From Enterocloster bolteae (lineage in GTDB: Bacteria; Bacillota; Clostridia; Lachnospirales; Lachnospiraceae), in NCBI RefSeq assembly GCF_002234575.2, contig NZ_CP022464.2, forward strand, positions 5,766,001-5,830,000: a stretch of DNA of 64,000 nt. Direction: 5' to 3'. Below are positions 32,329 to 42,019 of the stretch, piece after piece (position 1 is the stretch's first letter; every line of letters starts with the position of its first letter). The notes under the pieces were generated by a model that made no database searches, was not told the origin of the DNA, and saw only the letters and a list, made by a program, of their open reading frames with translations. A program made the position numbers and the translations under genes.

Positions 32329-34418
32329 TAGTTTTTGCCCCTCTGTTCCACGCGGTAGTTCACATACTTGCCGCCGGTATCGGCCAAAAGCACCGTGCCG
32401 TCGTAGGTCTTGCCGGTTTTCAGAGAGAGCAGTCCCTTTACCTTTGCCTTTCCGTCTCCCAGCAGAGCGGCGGCGATTTTCGAGGTGAACGCTTTGCCCC
32501 GTTCCTCAAAAAATCGGTCATTCTTCCACATGACAAACTGGCAGGCCCGGTTTCCGCAGGAATAGTTTTTCTTGCCCTCGTAGACGCTCTCCCCACAACG
32601 GGGGCATTTGCCGATAGCCACACGCTCATCCTGAAACAACTTCTGTGCGTCCTCGCTGATCTGCGAATAGCCCACAATCAGGCTCCTTGTCATTTCTGCA
32701 ATGTCATGCATGAAGTCCTCCGGGTCGGCCTGACCTTTGGCAATGGCCGTCAGCTTCGTTTCCCATTCAGACGTAAGCTGGGGAGAGGTCAGCACATCCG
32801 GAAGGACGCAGGCAAGGTTATGGCCGTCCCTGGTGGGAAGAAGCTGCTTGCCTTTTCGTTCCACAAAGCCCATCTGCACCAGCTTTTCCAGAATGGAGGC
32901 GCGGGTGGCCGGGGTTCCCAAACCTTGGCGTTCGGCGTCCTCCGGCATATCCTTGGCCCCGGCCCGTTCCATAGCCGAAAGTAGCGTGTCCTCGGTGTAG
33001 GGCTTCGGGGGCGCGGTGTAATGCTCGGTGATGCTGGCCTCCGCCTTGTCAAAGGTCTGGCCCTCGGTGATCTCAGGCAGTACCCGCGCCAGCTCCGGCG
33101 CGTTCTCGTTGGCATCGGCCTTAAAGCAAGTACGGAAACGGAGGTCAATCTCTTTCCAGCCCGGCGTCAGGATGGTTTTGCCCTTGGCGGTAAACTCTTT
33201 CCCGGCACAGGTGAAAGTGGCGGTGACGGCCTCAAACACATGAGGCGCGGCCACGGCGCACAGGAGCTTGCAGCACACAAGGGAGAGAAGTTTTTTCTCC
33301 CCCTCGGTCAGCCCGTCAAAGCCTTTCTGCACAAACTCCATCGTGGGGATGATGGCGTGGTGGTCGCTCACCTTTTTGCTGTTCAGCACCCGGCCCAACT
33401 GCGGGGAGAGGTCAAGCCCCTTTGCAAAGGGGAGCAACGGCCAGAGGCCGGACACAAGGCTTTCCGCTGTGGGCTGCATATCGTCGGTAAGGTGCTGGCT
33501 GTCTGTTCTCGGATAGGTCAGCCGCTTCTTTTCATAAAGCTGCTGGGCATAGTCTAGGGTCTGCTTGGCGGTAAAGCCAAAGAGCCGGTTAGCCTCCCGC
33601 TGCAAGGTGGTAAGGTCATAGAGGCGGGGCGGTTTCTCCGTTTTTTGCTCCCGCTTGACGGAAACACAAACAGCCTGTGCCCCAGCGCAAGCCGCCTTAG
33701 CCGCCTCCGCATCGTCAGGACTTGTAAAGCGGTCGCTGGCCGCCTCCATGCCGCCCGCCGCGATATGGACAACGTGGTATTTCTCTTTCTTGAAATTGCC
33801 GATTTGGCTTTCCCGGTCAACCAGCATTTTGAGGGTGGGTGTCTGCACCCGGCCCACGGTCAGGGTCTTGTGGTAGAGGATGGAGAAAAGCCGTGTGGCG
33901 TTGATCCCCACCAGCCAATCCGCCTGCGCCCGGCAAAGAGCCGACTGATACAGGCTGTCGTAGTCTGCCCCCGGTTTTAGATGGGCAAAGCCGTCCTTGA
34001 TGGCCCCGTCCTCCATGCTGGAAATCCAAAGACGTTTGAACGGCTTTTTGCAGCCCGCCATCTGGTAGACGAAACGGAAAATGAGTTCTCCCTCTCGCCC
34101 GGCGTCTGTGGCGCACACAAGGCTCTCCACGTCGGTGCGCTCTATCAGGGAACGTAAGATTTCAAACTGCTTTTTCTTCTCGTCCGGGATGATGTACTGC
34201 CACTGCTGCGGGATAATCGGCAGGTCGTCATAGCGCCATTTTTTGAACCGCTCGTCATAGGCCCCGGCGTCGGCAAGGGAAACCAGGTGGCCGATACACC
34301 AGCTCACCAGATAGCCGTTTCCCTCTAAGTAGCCGTCCTGTTTTTTCTCCGCTCCAATCACTGCCGCAATGCTGCGGGCCACGCTCGGTTTCTCTGCAAT
34401 CACTAACTGAATACTCAT
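32328..34418 (-). CDS. topB: DNA topoisomerase III-like protein of the ICE
   Basis: A type IA topoisomerase of 696 residues. TOPRIM domain at the N-terminus (MSIQLVIAEKPSVARSIAAV, then VCATDAGREGELIFRFVY), core with the active-site Tyr in RLTYPRTDSQHLTDDM (about residue 310), and a C-terminal zinc-finger region (CPRCGESVYEGKKNYSCGNR). Such enzymes are standard in Tn1549/CTn-type elements and probably resolve DNA during transfer or replication. It overlaps the upstream DUF4366 gene by 4 nt. Confidence 0.93.
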   Translation of the reverse strand: MSIQLVIAEKPSVARSIAAVIGAEKKQDGYLEGNGYLVSWCIGHLVSLADAGAYDERFKKWRYDDLPIIPQQWQYIIPDEKKKQFEILRSLIERTDVESLVCATDAGREGELIFRFVYQMAGCKKPFKRLWISSMEDGAIKDGFAHLKPGADYDSLYQSALCRAQADWLVGINATRLFSILYHKTLTVGRVQTPTLKMLVDRESQIGNFKKEKYHVVHIAAGGMEAASDRFTSPDDAEAAKAACAGAQAVCVSVKREQKTEKPPRLYDLTTLQREANRLFGFTAKQTLDYAQQLYEKKRLTYPRTDSQHLTDDMQPTAESLVSGLWPLLPFAKGLDLSPQLGRVLNSKKVSDHHAIIPTMEFVQKGFDGLTEGEKKLLSLVCCKLLCAVAAPHVFEAVTATFTCAGKEFTAKGKTILTPGWKEIDLRFRTCFKADANENAPELARVLPEITEGQTFDKAEASITEHYTAPPKPYTEDTLLSAMERAGAKDMPEDAERQGLGTPATRASILEKLVQMGFVERKGKQLLPTRDGHNLACVLPDVLTSPQLTSEWETKLTAIAKGQADPEDFMHDIAEMTRSLIVGYSQISEDAQKLFQDERVAIGKCPRCGESVYEGKKNYSCGNRACQFVMWKNDRFFEERGKAFTSKIAAALLGDGKAKVKGLLSLKTGKTYDGTVLLADTGGKYVNYRVEQRGKN

Positions 34419-35182
34419 TCCTCATCCTCCTTGTTTGGTTCAGGTGCTTCTTTCTCGATCAACCAATCTTCCCCCGGCTCTTGGGTGTCATCTGGCTCCG
34501 GGGCTTCTTCCTCGTCGTCCTCGTCCTCCCCAAAGTCGTACTCGTCCAGATCGTCGCCGCCCTTGATGTCCGCTTTTGGCTTGCGGAACTTGAAGAAGTA
34601 AAGAGCCGCGCCGCCGCCTGCCAGAACGACCGCCAGGAACACCACAAGGCCGCCTATGCCGTTTGGCTTTTCCTCCTGCGGCTTGGCTTCCTCCGGCTTG
34701 TGTTCTTCCGGCTCCGGCCCGGTGCAGGCGTTCATGTTGTTTTTACACACCGGGCAATTCGTATTGACAGCCCCGGCCTCACACTTGGTTGTGCAGGTAC
34801 AGTGTTCCGGCTTGGTCTCGCCGTCCTTCAACAGTGCTTGCAGGTCGGCATCGTCCACTTGGTTTAAGAAATGCACCGCCGTTTCCTTGTCCTCGTTGGC
34901 CCGGTCGATCAAGATATAGAAGTAATTCCCGGCCTTGGTGGTGACGGTGATCAACTGCTTATCCCCGAAAAAATCATCCACCAGCGCCGCATTGCCCTTG
35001 GGTGTGACGGGTACGTCCTCCGGCTCCATCTCGATCCCCCCGGTGGTGGGTTTTTCCGTTTCCTCCGGCAATGGCTGCGGGTGAGGGTCAACACCTCCGG
35101 CGTAGGCGGTGACGGAAACAGCCGCCATGCAAAGCACAGCGGCCAGTGTTGCGGTGAACATGCGAATGGCTTTATTCTTCAT
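34415..35182 (-). CDS. DUF4366 (CD1107-like) surface protein of the transfer apparatus
   Basis: A 255-residue exported membrane protein. Signal peptide MKNKAIRMFTATLAAVLCMA...AYA, an extracellular domain with FFGDKQLITVTTKAGNYFYI and a Cys cluster (CTCTTKCEAGAVNTNCPVC), a Pro/Glu linker, one membrane helix (GGLVVFLAVVLAGGGAALYF), and a very acidic cytosolic tail. The start at 35182 has AGGAGG 8 nt upstream; the frame is open 29 codons more but that part is not signal-like. It belongs to the conserved DUF4366-DUF4315-NlpC block. Confidence 0.85.
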   Translation of the reverse strand: MKNKAIRMFTATLAAVLCMAAVSVTAYAGGVDPHPQPLPEETEKPTTGGIEMEPEDVPVTPKGNAALVDDFFGDKQLITVTTKAGNYFYILIDRANEDKETAVHFLNQVDDADLQALLKDGETKPEHCTCTTKCEAGAVNTNCPVCKNNMNACTGPEPEEHKPEEAKPQEEKPNGIGGLVVFLAVVLAGGGAALYFFKFRKPKADIKGGDDLDEYDFGEDEDDEEEAPEPDDTQEPGEDWLIEKEAPEPNKEDEE

Positions 35183-35435
35183 CGGCGGTTTCCTCCTGTT
35201 CGTCCTGCTCAAAATCCGGCTGCGGGGCTGGGGGTGCCTGCAACGCGCCATCCCGGACAAAGGCGGCAAATTCCTGGGGCGTCATGTGCAGGTCCCGCAC
35301 AAGCTGGACAATCTGCAAGTTTTCCTGTTCCGTCTTGGCCGCTTCCAGATCCCGAAGCTGCTTTTGCAGCGCCGCGATCTTGTCCTTGGTTTTCTCAATG
35401 TCCTTTTCAATGCGTTCCAATTTGTTCATTGCCAT
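35172..35435 (-). CDS. DUF4315 family protein
   Basis: An 87-residue protein with a coiled-coil N-terminus (MNKLERIEKDIEKTKDKIAA) and MTPQEFAAFVRDG near the middle, then an acidic Pro-rich tail. This is the DUF4315 pattern of ICE transfer modules; function unknown. The start MAMNKLER at 35435 has AAAGGAG. It overlaps the DUF4366 gene by 11 nt. Confidence 0.85.
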   Translation of the reverse strand: MAMNKLERIEKDIEKTKDKIAALQKQLRDLEAAKTEQENLQIVQLVRDLHMTPQEFAAFVRDGALQAPPAPQPDFEQDEQEETADEE

Positions 35436-35458
35436 AGTCAAACACTCCTTTCTGGCGT

Positions 35459-37405
35459 TTAAGGTAAACGCCCGTAACAATAAAAATGCTGTTGCCAGTA
35501 GCTTGAATTTAGGTTCGTGTAACTGATTGGATCGCCGCAGTGCAGCATCACCGAATTGCCCACATACAGCCCCACATGGGACATCCCGGCGGTGTCGTAG
35601 GTGCCGACGAAAAATACCAGGTCGCCGGGCCTTGCCTGTTCCGGTGAAACGGGGGTGCAGAGACTGTAAAGCCCCTGCGCCGTCTGCCGTCCCACATTCC
35701 AGCCGGAATGATTGACCACCCAGCTAATAAAGCCGGAACAATCAAAGCTGGTGCTGGGGGAGCTGCCGCCCCAGACATAGGGAAAGCCAACATACTTTTC
35801 CGCCTCCGCGATCATGGCCGCAAAGGCTTCATCCTTTAGCGCCTCCGGTGGGATTTCATAGTAGGTCGGCTCTTTAATGGTGGAGGCATTGGGATAGCTG
35901 CCGCTTGGAAAGAGGTCTGGCCGGTTGCCCAGCGTCTGCATATAGGCGGCGTACAGGCTTAATGCTTCCTCGTCCATGAGGGAGACGGGCAGGTGGGATA
36001 AATCCCTGTTTTCCAGCGTCACGTTGCAGATGTAATAGGTGTAGGGAACTTCTTCCTCGTACTCGTTCCCCTCGCTGTCCGTACTCGTTTCGGTGCGGTA
36101 GCGGATTTCCGTCTCAACCGTCTGGGTCAGGATATATTGCTGCTCAAAGAGCATGGCAAGGTCGCCCTGTACTTCCTCCAAGGTGAACACGCCGTTATGC
36201 AGCGCGGAGAGGATAGAGGTCAGTACATAGGGGTCATGGCCGATCTCGTCCAGCTCAAAACGGTACTCGTCGTAGCCGGGATGCAGGGTTTCGTAGTGGT
36301 CCAATTCGTACTGTAAATCAGCTTCCATCCCGGCGTAGGCAGCCTCGGCTCCCAGCATATCGCTGTCCTCCGAGAGATAGGAGGTGGCCGCAAGTCCCGT
36401 CCCGGCACTGCCAAACATGGCGGTGCAGGATTGCAGGCCCCCCATCAGAAACAGGAGCATGAGGCCCACGCCGCCAATCAGCAGCGCCCCTTTCCAGTGA
36501 CGGGCCACAAGGGACGCGGCCTGTTTACCTTTCTCTGCGGCTTTCCTGGCGGCTGATGCGGTGGTCTTGGCACTGCCTGCCGCGCCCCGGCCCGCCGCCC
36601 GTGCGGCCTTGGCGTATTCCCGTTTGATGTGCTGTTTCTGCCAGAGGCGGGAAATGGGATTCGTGACCGCCTGCGCCAGTTCCGGGTTGTCCCGCAGGGA
36701 TTTTTGATACACAAACTCGGCATTGGCGGCCATGGATTTTCGTTCCGCCTTGGCTGCGGCCCGGTAGGGTTTCAGCTTATTCCGCCGTCTGGCGTTTCTC
36801 AGGGCCTTGCCCGCTTGGCGCTCGGCCAGTTCTTCCGCCTTATGGCCGCTCTCCACACCCACATTTTCCTGCTCCACCTCATGGATTTTTCCGTGGAGGT
36901 ATAGCCCCGCCTCCTGCACCGGGCGGCTGGCCGGATTGGGTTTGAGCTTTGGCGGATGTTTCTCCACTTTCTCAAAGTGAAGTTTGCTTCTGGCCTTTCC
37001 CTTGGCTTCGTTGTAGACGGTTTCCTTGGTAATCACGCGCCTGTTCGGGAGGGCGCTTTTTGCTGTATCCAGCCGGTCGGCCCGTTTCTCCGCCTGTTTG
37101 ATATACGGGGCCAGTTCCGGGGAGGCCCGTTCCTCGGCGGTAAATTGCAGTCGGGAGGCCGGGCCGCTGGCTTCCTTTGCCATACGCTCTCCATGCCGGG
37201 CCGCCTGCTTTGCCTTATGCCGGTCGCGGATGTCCACAGCCCGTTCCAGCGCCTTTTCCGCTGTACCATCCGGCTTGGCCGTGTATTCCGGTTCGGCCTC
37301 CCGGCTGGAAATGTTCATGCTCTCGCCGGTGGTCTGGTTGTCCAGTGTAAGCCCAGCGCGGGTCATGCGCTGCGTCACCTTATCACGGGGTTTTAAGGGC
37401 TTCAT
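35459..37405 (-). CDS. Transfer-associated peptidoglycan hydrolase (NlpC/P60, VirB1-like role)
   Basis: A 648-residue protein. A long basic cytosolic N-terminus (about 1-300), one membrane helix (GALLIGGVGLMLLFLMGGLQ), then an extracellular part that ends in an NlpC/P60 domain. There the catalytic Cys lies in SFDCSGFISWV, the His in GMSHVGLYVG, and a further HCGD. It would open the wall locally for the conjugation channel. The start MKPLKPRDK at 37405 is preferred over one ten codons upstream. It sits directly downstream of virB4, the usual order for CD1108-type elements. Confidence 0.88.
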   Translation of the reverse strand: MKPLKPRDKVTQRMTRAGLTLDNQTTGESMNISSREAEPEYTAKPDGTAEKALERAVDIRDRHKAKQAARHGERMAKEASGPASRLQFTAEERASPELAPYIKQAEKRADRLDTAKSALPNRRVITKETVYNEAKGKARSKLHFEKVEKHPPKLKPNPASRPVQEAGLYLHGKIHEVEQENVGVESGHKAEELAERQAGKALRNARRRNKLKPYRAAAKAERKSMAANAEFVYQKSLRDNPELAQAVTNPISRLWQKQHIKREYAKAARAAGRGAAGSAKTTASAARKAAEKGKQAASLVARHWKGALLIGGVGLMLLFLMGGLQSCTAMFGSAGTGLAATSYLSEDSDMLGAEAAYAGMEADLQYELDHYETLHPGYDEYRFELDEIGHDPYVLTSILSALHNGVFTLEEVQGDLAMLFEQQYILTQTVETEIRYRTETSTDSEGNEYEEEVPYTYYICNVTLENRDLSHLPVSLMDEEALSLYAAYMQTLGNRPDLFPSGSYPNASTIKEPTYYEIPPEALKDEAFAAMIAEAEKYVGFPYVWGGSSPSTSFDCSGFISWVVNHSGWNVGRQTAQGLYSLCTPVSPEQARPGDLVFFVGTYDTAGMSHVGLYVGNSVMLHCGDPISYTNLNSSYWQQHFYCYGRLP

Positions 37406-37436
37406 GGTGCGCCACCTCCTTTTGCGGCCCCGCACC

Positions 37437-39848
37437 TCATACCGTGGCCCTCTCGCCTAAGCGGGTGGTCATGATCTGGTAAAGCTGGGTGTGCTTTGGG
37501 ATAGGATTCTTAAAGGGCAAAACTACATTCTCGTAAATCAAAAGCCCCTCGCCGGGTTCGGAATTTTCCACATACCGTAATTGCTGGGGGGATAGGTTCA
37601 ATCGCTCCGCAAGGATGTGCCGGTCGCCGGACGCCTGGTTGAGCAGGCAGATGAAGTCCGAATTTTCCAAAATATTTTCAATCTCCGGCGATAAAAGCAG
37701 ATCCTTGACGTTCTGCGTGGCACCTGTGGGGATGCCGCCCCACTTACGAAAACGCTTCCAAATCTCGCAGGAAAAGGCCGCTGTCTGTTCCTCCCGCAAC
37801 AGCAGATGAAATTCATCACAAAAGAACCAGGTGGCCTTGCCCTGGCTGCGATTTTGCGTCACCCGGCCCCAAATTTGGTCTTGGACGATCAGCATCCCGA
37901 TTTTCTTTAGCTGCTTGCCCAGCTCCTTGATGTCAAAGGCCACAATGCGGCTTTCAATGTCCACATTGGTGCGGTGGTTAAACACGTTTAAGCTGCCGTT
38001 CACATACAGGTCAAGGGCCTGGGCCACCCGGTCGGCCTCCGGGATGTGCTGGTCTAACAAGGCTTTGTGCAGGTCGGAGAGGATGGGCATGTTCTCCGGG
38101 CGTGGGTCTGCCAGATAGGGCCGGTAGATCACCTGCACCGCCCGGTCAATGACCGTCTTTTCGATGGCGTCCAGCCTGTTCTTGCCGCCCATCACCAGTT
38201 CACAAAACGACAAAACAAAGTCGGATTTTAGGGCCAGCGGGCTTTCATCCTCGCTGTAATTTAAGTTGATGTCCAGCGGGTTCACATAGGATTTGCTGGT
38301 GGGCGACAGCTTCACCACCTGTCCATGCAGCCGTTTTACAAGGGGATAATACTCGGCCTCCGGGTCACATACATACACGTCATCCGGCGTACAGAGGAAC
38401 ACACTCAAAATTTCGGATTTGCAGCTCATGGACTTGCCGCTTCCTGGCGTACCCAGCTTTAAACCGTTGGGACAGCGCGCCCGCTTCCGGTCAAGCATAA
38501 TCATGTTGCCGGTCTTGGCATTGACGCCGTAATACATGGCCTCTCCATCCTGAAACAGCTCCTGCGTTACAAAGGGGACGAACACGGCCACGCTGGAAGT
38601 GGTCAGAGAACGCTCAATCTGGATGTGGCTGGCCCCTAATGGGAGGCTGCTCATAAGGCCCTGCTCCTGCTGGTAGTCCAGCCGTACAAGGGAACAGTTG
38701 TATTTCTGTGCCACGCCTGCGGCCCAAAACACATCGTTTTCCAGCGCCTGCCGGGTGTCGGCGGTATTGAGGACAAGAAAGGTGAGCTGAAACATCCGTT
38801 CATTCCGGCTTTGCAGGGTCTTTAGCAGCTCCTTGGCGTCCTGCCCGTAGGTGGCAAGGTCGCTGGGAAGGATGTCCATATCGTAGCCGCTGCGGACAGC
38901 CCTCTTTTGCTCCTGAATCTTCATGGCGTCCAGGTCGGTAATCTTGCGCTTCACCGTCTTGATGGCCTTGCTCTGGTCGATGGCCTGCACATGGAGGTTC
39001 ACCACAATGCCGTTTTCCGTATTGAGAAAGTCGGCCAGCATTTCATCCGACAGCTCCGGGGACAGGATGTTTAAGAAGCTGACAGCCCCGTACTTGCCTC
39101 CCAGCCCGAACATCCGGGCGTTCCCGAAACGGAACGACGACGGGGCGATAAAATCCTTGGTGGAGAGGCCGGAGGAAGCCAGCCACTTCCAATCGAAGGA
39201 AAACGGCTCCCCGTCCGGGTGGAACATGCGGTGCATGACTTCCAGCCGGGCCGTTGCGTCCAGCCCCCACGCCACGGCCCCCATGCTCTTGAAATAGCCC
39301 AACAGGTCGGTTTCAATGCGGTGCAGTCTGGCACGGGCCAGTTTCAGGCTGTCAGCCTCAATGGTGTAGGTGAGAAACTTCCGCTTTACCAGTCCGTTGT
39401 TCCCGCTGACGAGCTGGTCTTTTAGGATGGCGGAATACTCCGTGCGGATGTCGTCAAAGGCATCGCCCTGCGCCCGGATTTCAAGGCTCTTGGCGTACTG
39501 CCTGGGGTCGATCTTGTGGTTGAGAAAGGAAAACTGGATGTGGATGGAGGCATCCAGATAGTTGTAAAGGTCGCACAGGCTTTCAAAGATGGCCGCCTTG
39601 GTGTCCGCCTGGGCAAGCTGATAGCTGATGTCTGAAAACTCGATGCACTTGGAAAACCTGCGGGGCGTCAGACGGCAAACCCCATCTGGATACATGGCCT
39701 CGTAGGGGATACTCTCCTGGGCGGAGTGGGGCTTTCCGTCGCCCTTATACCTGCGGATGACGGCCTGAATTTCTTTTTGCTCGGCACGGGTGAGCCTGAC
39801 CGGCGCTTTTGCGCTCGTTTCGTTTCTTTGCTTTTTGAACAATGGCAT
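37437..39848 (-). CDS. VirB4-like ATPase of the type IV secretion system
   Basis: An 803-residue cytoplasmic/membrane-associated ATPase that powers channel assembly and substrate transfer. Walker A GTPGSGKSMSCKSE lies near residue 475, Walker B in WFFCDEFHLLL near 680, and the N-terminal VirB4 domain is complete. The ATG at 39848 lies within the upstream PrgI gene (104 nt overlap), with GGAGG before it. Length is normal for the family. Confidence 0.94.
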   Translation of the reverse strand: MPLFKKQRNETSAKAPVRLTRAEQKEIQAVIRRYKGDGKPHSAQESIPYEAMYPDGVCRLTPRRFSKCIEFSDISYQLAQADTKAAIFESLCDLYNYLDASIHIQFSFLNHKIDPRQYAKSLEIRAQGDAFDDIRTEYSAILKDQLVSGNNGLVKRKFLTYTIEADSLKLARARLHRIETDLLGYFKSMGAVAWGLDATARLEVMHRMFHPDGEPFSFDWKWLASSGLSTKDFIAPSSFRFGNARMFGLGGKYGAVSFLNILSPELSDEMLADFLNTENGIVVNLHVQAIDQSKAIKTVKRKITDLDAMKIQEQKRAVRSGYDMDILPSDLATYGQDAKELLKTLQSRNERMFQLTFLVLNTADTRQALENDVFWAAGVAQKYNCSLVRLDYQQEQGLMSSLPLGASHIQIERSLTTSSVAVFVPFVTQELFQDGEAMYYGVNAKTGNMIMLDRKRARCPNGLKLGTPGSGKSMSCKSEILSVFLCTPDDVYVCDPEAEYYPLVKRLHGQVVKLSPTSKSYVNPLDINLNYSEDESPLALKSDFVLSFCELVMGGKNRLDAIEKTVIDRAVQVIYRPYLADPRPENMPILSDLHKALLDQHIPEADRVAQALDLYVNGSLNVFNHRTNVDIESRIVAFDIKELGKQLKKIGMLIVQDQIWGRVTQNRSQGKATWFFCDEFHLLLREEQTAAFSCEIWKRFRKWGGIPTGATQNVKDLLLSPEIENILENSDFICLLNQASGDRHILAERLNLSPQQLRYVENSEPGEGLLIYENVVLPFKNPIPKHTQLYQIMTTRLGERATV

Positions 39849-40194
39849 TTACCTCCTGTTCCATCTGGAATTGCCGCACAAGGGCGGTGTAAGCGTTGTT
39901 GGTCTGGTAGGGCCGTTCCTTGGGCTGAAAAAAGCAACACTCCAGGATTTGGTGTACCACCACTTCCAGGGGCTGGCCGTGGCGCTCATACAGCGCCAGC
40001 AGAAAGCCCGGAAGCATGGCAAACACCATAAGGAGCGCCGCCGCACTGGTGGGGATGCGGCCCCGGATCAACAAAAAAAGCGGGACACCGACCAGCAGCG
40101 CACCGCCAAAACAAATGAGCTGGCGTTTCGTCAGCCCGAATACCACCTTGGATTTCACCTTGGTAAAATCCTTGGGGACAGTGACATAAGCCAA
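39745..40194 (-). CDS. PrgI-family transfer protein (VirB3-like)
   Basis: A 149-residue protein starting MAYVTVPKDFTKVKSKVVFG, with two membrane helices (LICFGGALLVGVPLFLLI and AAALLMVFAMLPGFLLALY) and a basic C-terminus. PrgI proteins stand before virB4 in Gram-positive conjugation operons and are thought to be the VirB3-like inner-membrane part. The long C-terminal overlap with virB4 in another frame is unusual but occurs in this ICE family. Confidence 0.9.
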   Translation of the reverse strand: MAYVTVPKDFTKVKSKVVFGLTKRQLICFGGALLVGVPLFLLIRGRIPTSAAALLMVFAMLPGFLLALYERHGQPLEVVVHQILECCFFQPKERPYQTNNAYTALVRQFQMEQEVNAIVQKAKKRNERKSAGQAHPCRAKRNSGRHPQV

Positions 40195-40200
40195 ATAAAA

Positions 40201-40767
40201 TCACCTCGTTTCTGGTGCGGACAGGGAAAAATCGCTGTCCACTTCGTTGCCCCAAACATCCCAGCCAGGGGTTTTCTGTCTGGCAAACAGTTCTGCGCGG
40301 GGCAGGTCACCCGCAAGCTCGATGATTTTCTCGCGGGTGATGTCGGGTTTCTTGCTGTGTTCCTCAATGGGGGAAATGATAAACTGATGGACGCTGCGGG
40401 AATAGCGTTTGGGGTGTCCCCGCTTGGCAAGCAGGCAGATTTCCGCATTGCCCCTTGTCCAGTGCCCCAGCCCGTAAAACCAGGTGGGGCTTTTCTTGTT
40501 CCGTTTCAGCCATACAAAGGCCACGGTCTTGAAGGTGAAGCCCCATGCCTGGATCAGCCGCAGGGCTTCCGGCAGCATAGGGAACGTGGCCCACAAAAAC
40601 ATCAGGCAGTCCTTGGCGGCCAGGGTTTCCACCGGCAGAGCGCACAGCGCGTCGATTCCCATGGTGGGATAGTGGTTTTCCGCTGCTCCCTGTACCGTTT
40701 TCTGGTCATATCTCCACGGCGGGTCAGCGTAAATAATGTGATAGGTTTTCTTCTGTGATTTCTCGAT
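40201..40767 (-). CDS. MT-A70-family DNA adenine methyltransferase, non-standard start
   Basis: An N6-adenine methyltransferase-like protein of about 188 residues. The catalytic DPPW motif (HIIYADPPWRYDQKT) and HYPTMG follow near the N-terminus, then MFLWATFPMLPEALRLIQAW and the WYGLGHWTRGNAEICLLAKRG-type segment. The nearest ATG (40662) would start after DPPW and give a dead protein. The open frame runs to an AGGAGG site, and the only start-like codon at proper spacing (10 nt) is ATC at 40767, so either a rare start is used or a former ATG has mutated. It may protect the ICE or modify the host genome. Confidence 0.75.
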   Translation of the reverse strand: MEKSQKKTYHIIYADPPWRYDQKTVQGAAENHYPTMGIDALCALPVETLAAKDCLMFLWATFPMLPEALRLIQAWGFTFKTVAFVWLKRNKKSPTWFYGLGHWTRGNAEICLLAKRGHPKRYSRSVHQFIISPIEEHSKKPDITREKIIELAGDLPRAELFARQKTPGWDVWGNEVDSDFSLSAPETR

Positions 40768-40800
40768 AAGCCTGTTTCCTCCTGTGCAAATAGTGTCGCG

Positions 40801-41664
40801 TCAATGGGCTGTGAATACGGCTTTGGACAAGCTGCCGGTTTTGAACAAGCCATAGCATAGCAGCACCGTATAGCCCATACAGCCCCAGATCGCGCCGGAA
40901 ATATCCTCCATCGTGCCGATGTCCTGAATCAGCACCGCGTAAATCCCCACCACCACCATGATTAAAAAGGCTTGGAAGCCCAGTGCCAGCAGGGATTTTA
41001 AGTAGTTCTGGCCCATGCCGCGCCACTCCGAGTTTCCCAGCGTAGCAAGGGGAATCGGCCCCAGCGCAGTCACGGCGTATATTTCAATCATTCTCCCGTA
41101 GGTGACAAGGAAAATGCAGATGGATAACGCGTGCATCGTCAGCCCAACAACCAGGGTCTGAAACCACAGGCCCAACAGAGGGCCGATGTCCATGGCTTCC
41201 AGCCGGGTTTCCAGATCCGGAATCAGGGTATCAAAGTCAATGCTGGTTTCCCCGATGATGACCCCGGCGCTTTGGTTCACGACGGCCTGGGTGGCGTCAA
41301 AGACGCCCATGACGATATTCCATGTGTTCGTCACAATGAGGATGGCAAATGCGCTCTTAAACATCCAGCGGAAGAACAGGGACGTATCAAAGTCGTGCAT
41401 GTTGTTCTTTTCCACAATCATTTCAATCAGCTCATAGCACATCACCAGGGCGAGAATCGCCGCCGCAATGGGGACAATGACCGTTTCGGACAGGGTTTGC
41501 AGCATGGAAAAAATGCCGCCGTTCCAGTCCTGCGGAGTGCTGCCCACATCCGATGCGATTTCCCCGACCTTGGTATTCACGGTACTGAAAAGGCCGGACA
41601 GGTTTCCCTTGATCCCGTCAATCAGGATGCCTTTGATCCATTCCCCGATTAAATCATCAATCAT
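40801..41664 (-). CDS. VirB6/TrbL-like channel protein (CD1112 type)
   Basis: A 287-residue polytopic membrane protein with at least six hydrophobic helices (VIVPIAAAILALVMCYELI, FRWMFKSAFAILIVTN, LGLWFQTLVVGLTMHALSIC, YLKSLLALGFQAFLIMVVVG, GAIWGCMGYTVLLCYGLF). This fits the VirB6-like membrane-channel component of the conjugation machine. It begins MIDDLIGEWIKGILIDGIKG, typical for the CD1112 family. It lies between Maff2 and the methylase. Confidence 0.87.
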   Translation of the reverse strand: MIDDLIGEWIKGILIDGIKGNLSGLFSTVNTKVGEIASDVGSTPQDWNGGIFSMLQTLSETVIVPIAAAILALVMCYELIEMIVEKNNMHDFDTSLFFRWMFKSAFAILIVTNTWNIVMGVFDATQAVVNQSAGVIIGETSIDFDTLIPDLETRLEAMDIGPLLGLWFQTLVVGLTMHALSICIFLVTYGRMIEIYAVTALGPIPLATLGNSEWRGMGQNYLKSLLALGFQAFLIMVVVGIYAVLIQDIGTMEDISGAIWGCMGYTVLLCYGLFKTGSLSKAVFTAH

Positions 41665-41739
41665 GTGTGTATCCCTCCTTTCCCGCGCCCTCCCAGCAGC
41701 AGGAGGGCGCGGCGTATTGCTTGCAGATGGACCAAACGA

Positions 41740-41955
41740 TTATCCCAGCAGCCCGGACAGCAGCGGAACAAGGGTCATGCCAATGAGGGCCACGCCTCCG
41801 CCCGCGACAAGCTGCTTGATCCCCTGGCTCTTGCTGGCGGGGTTGTCGGCCCCGTATCCCTCCAACAGATTGACGCCGCCCCATACACAGAGCGCCCCGC
41901 CCAGGCCCACAACGATGGTCTGTAACGTATCCACTGCACTATTGAAAAATTCCAT
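41740..41955 (-). CDS. Maff2-family small membrane protein (pilin-like)
   Basis: 71 residues: MEFFNSAVDTLQTIVVGLGG, a Gly-rich hydrophobic helix, a short loop (GYGADNPASKSQGIKQLV) and a second helix (GGGVALIGMTLVPLLSGLLG). The two-helix pattern equals VirB2-type pilins, and the Maff2 family always sits beside VirB6 and VirD4 in these elements. Function is inferred from this resemblance. Confidence 0.85.
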   Translation of the reverse strand: MEFFNSAVDTLQTIVVGLGGALCVWGGVNLLEGYGADNPASKSQGIKQLVAGGGVALIGMTLVPLLSGLLG

Positions 41956-42019
41956 ATATGCCTCACTTTCTGCCGGTTTCCGGCGACCAAATTTGATTGA
42001 TTACAGGAAAAAAGCCGCT

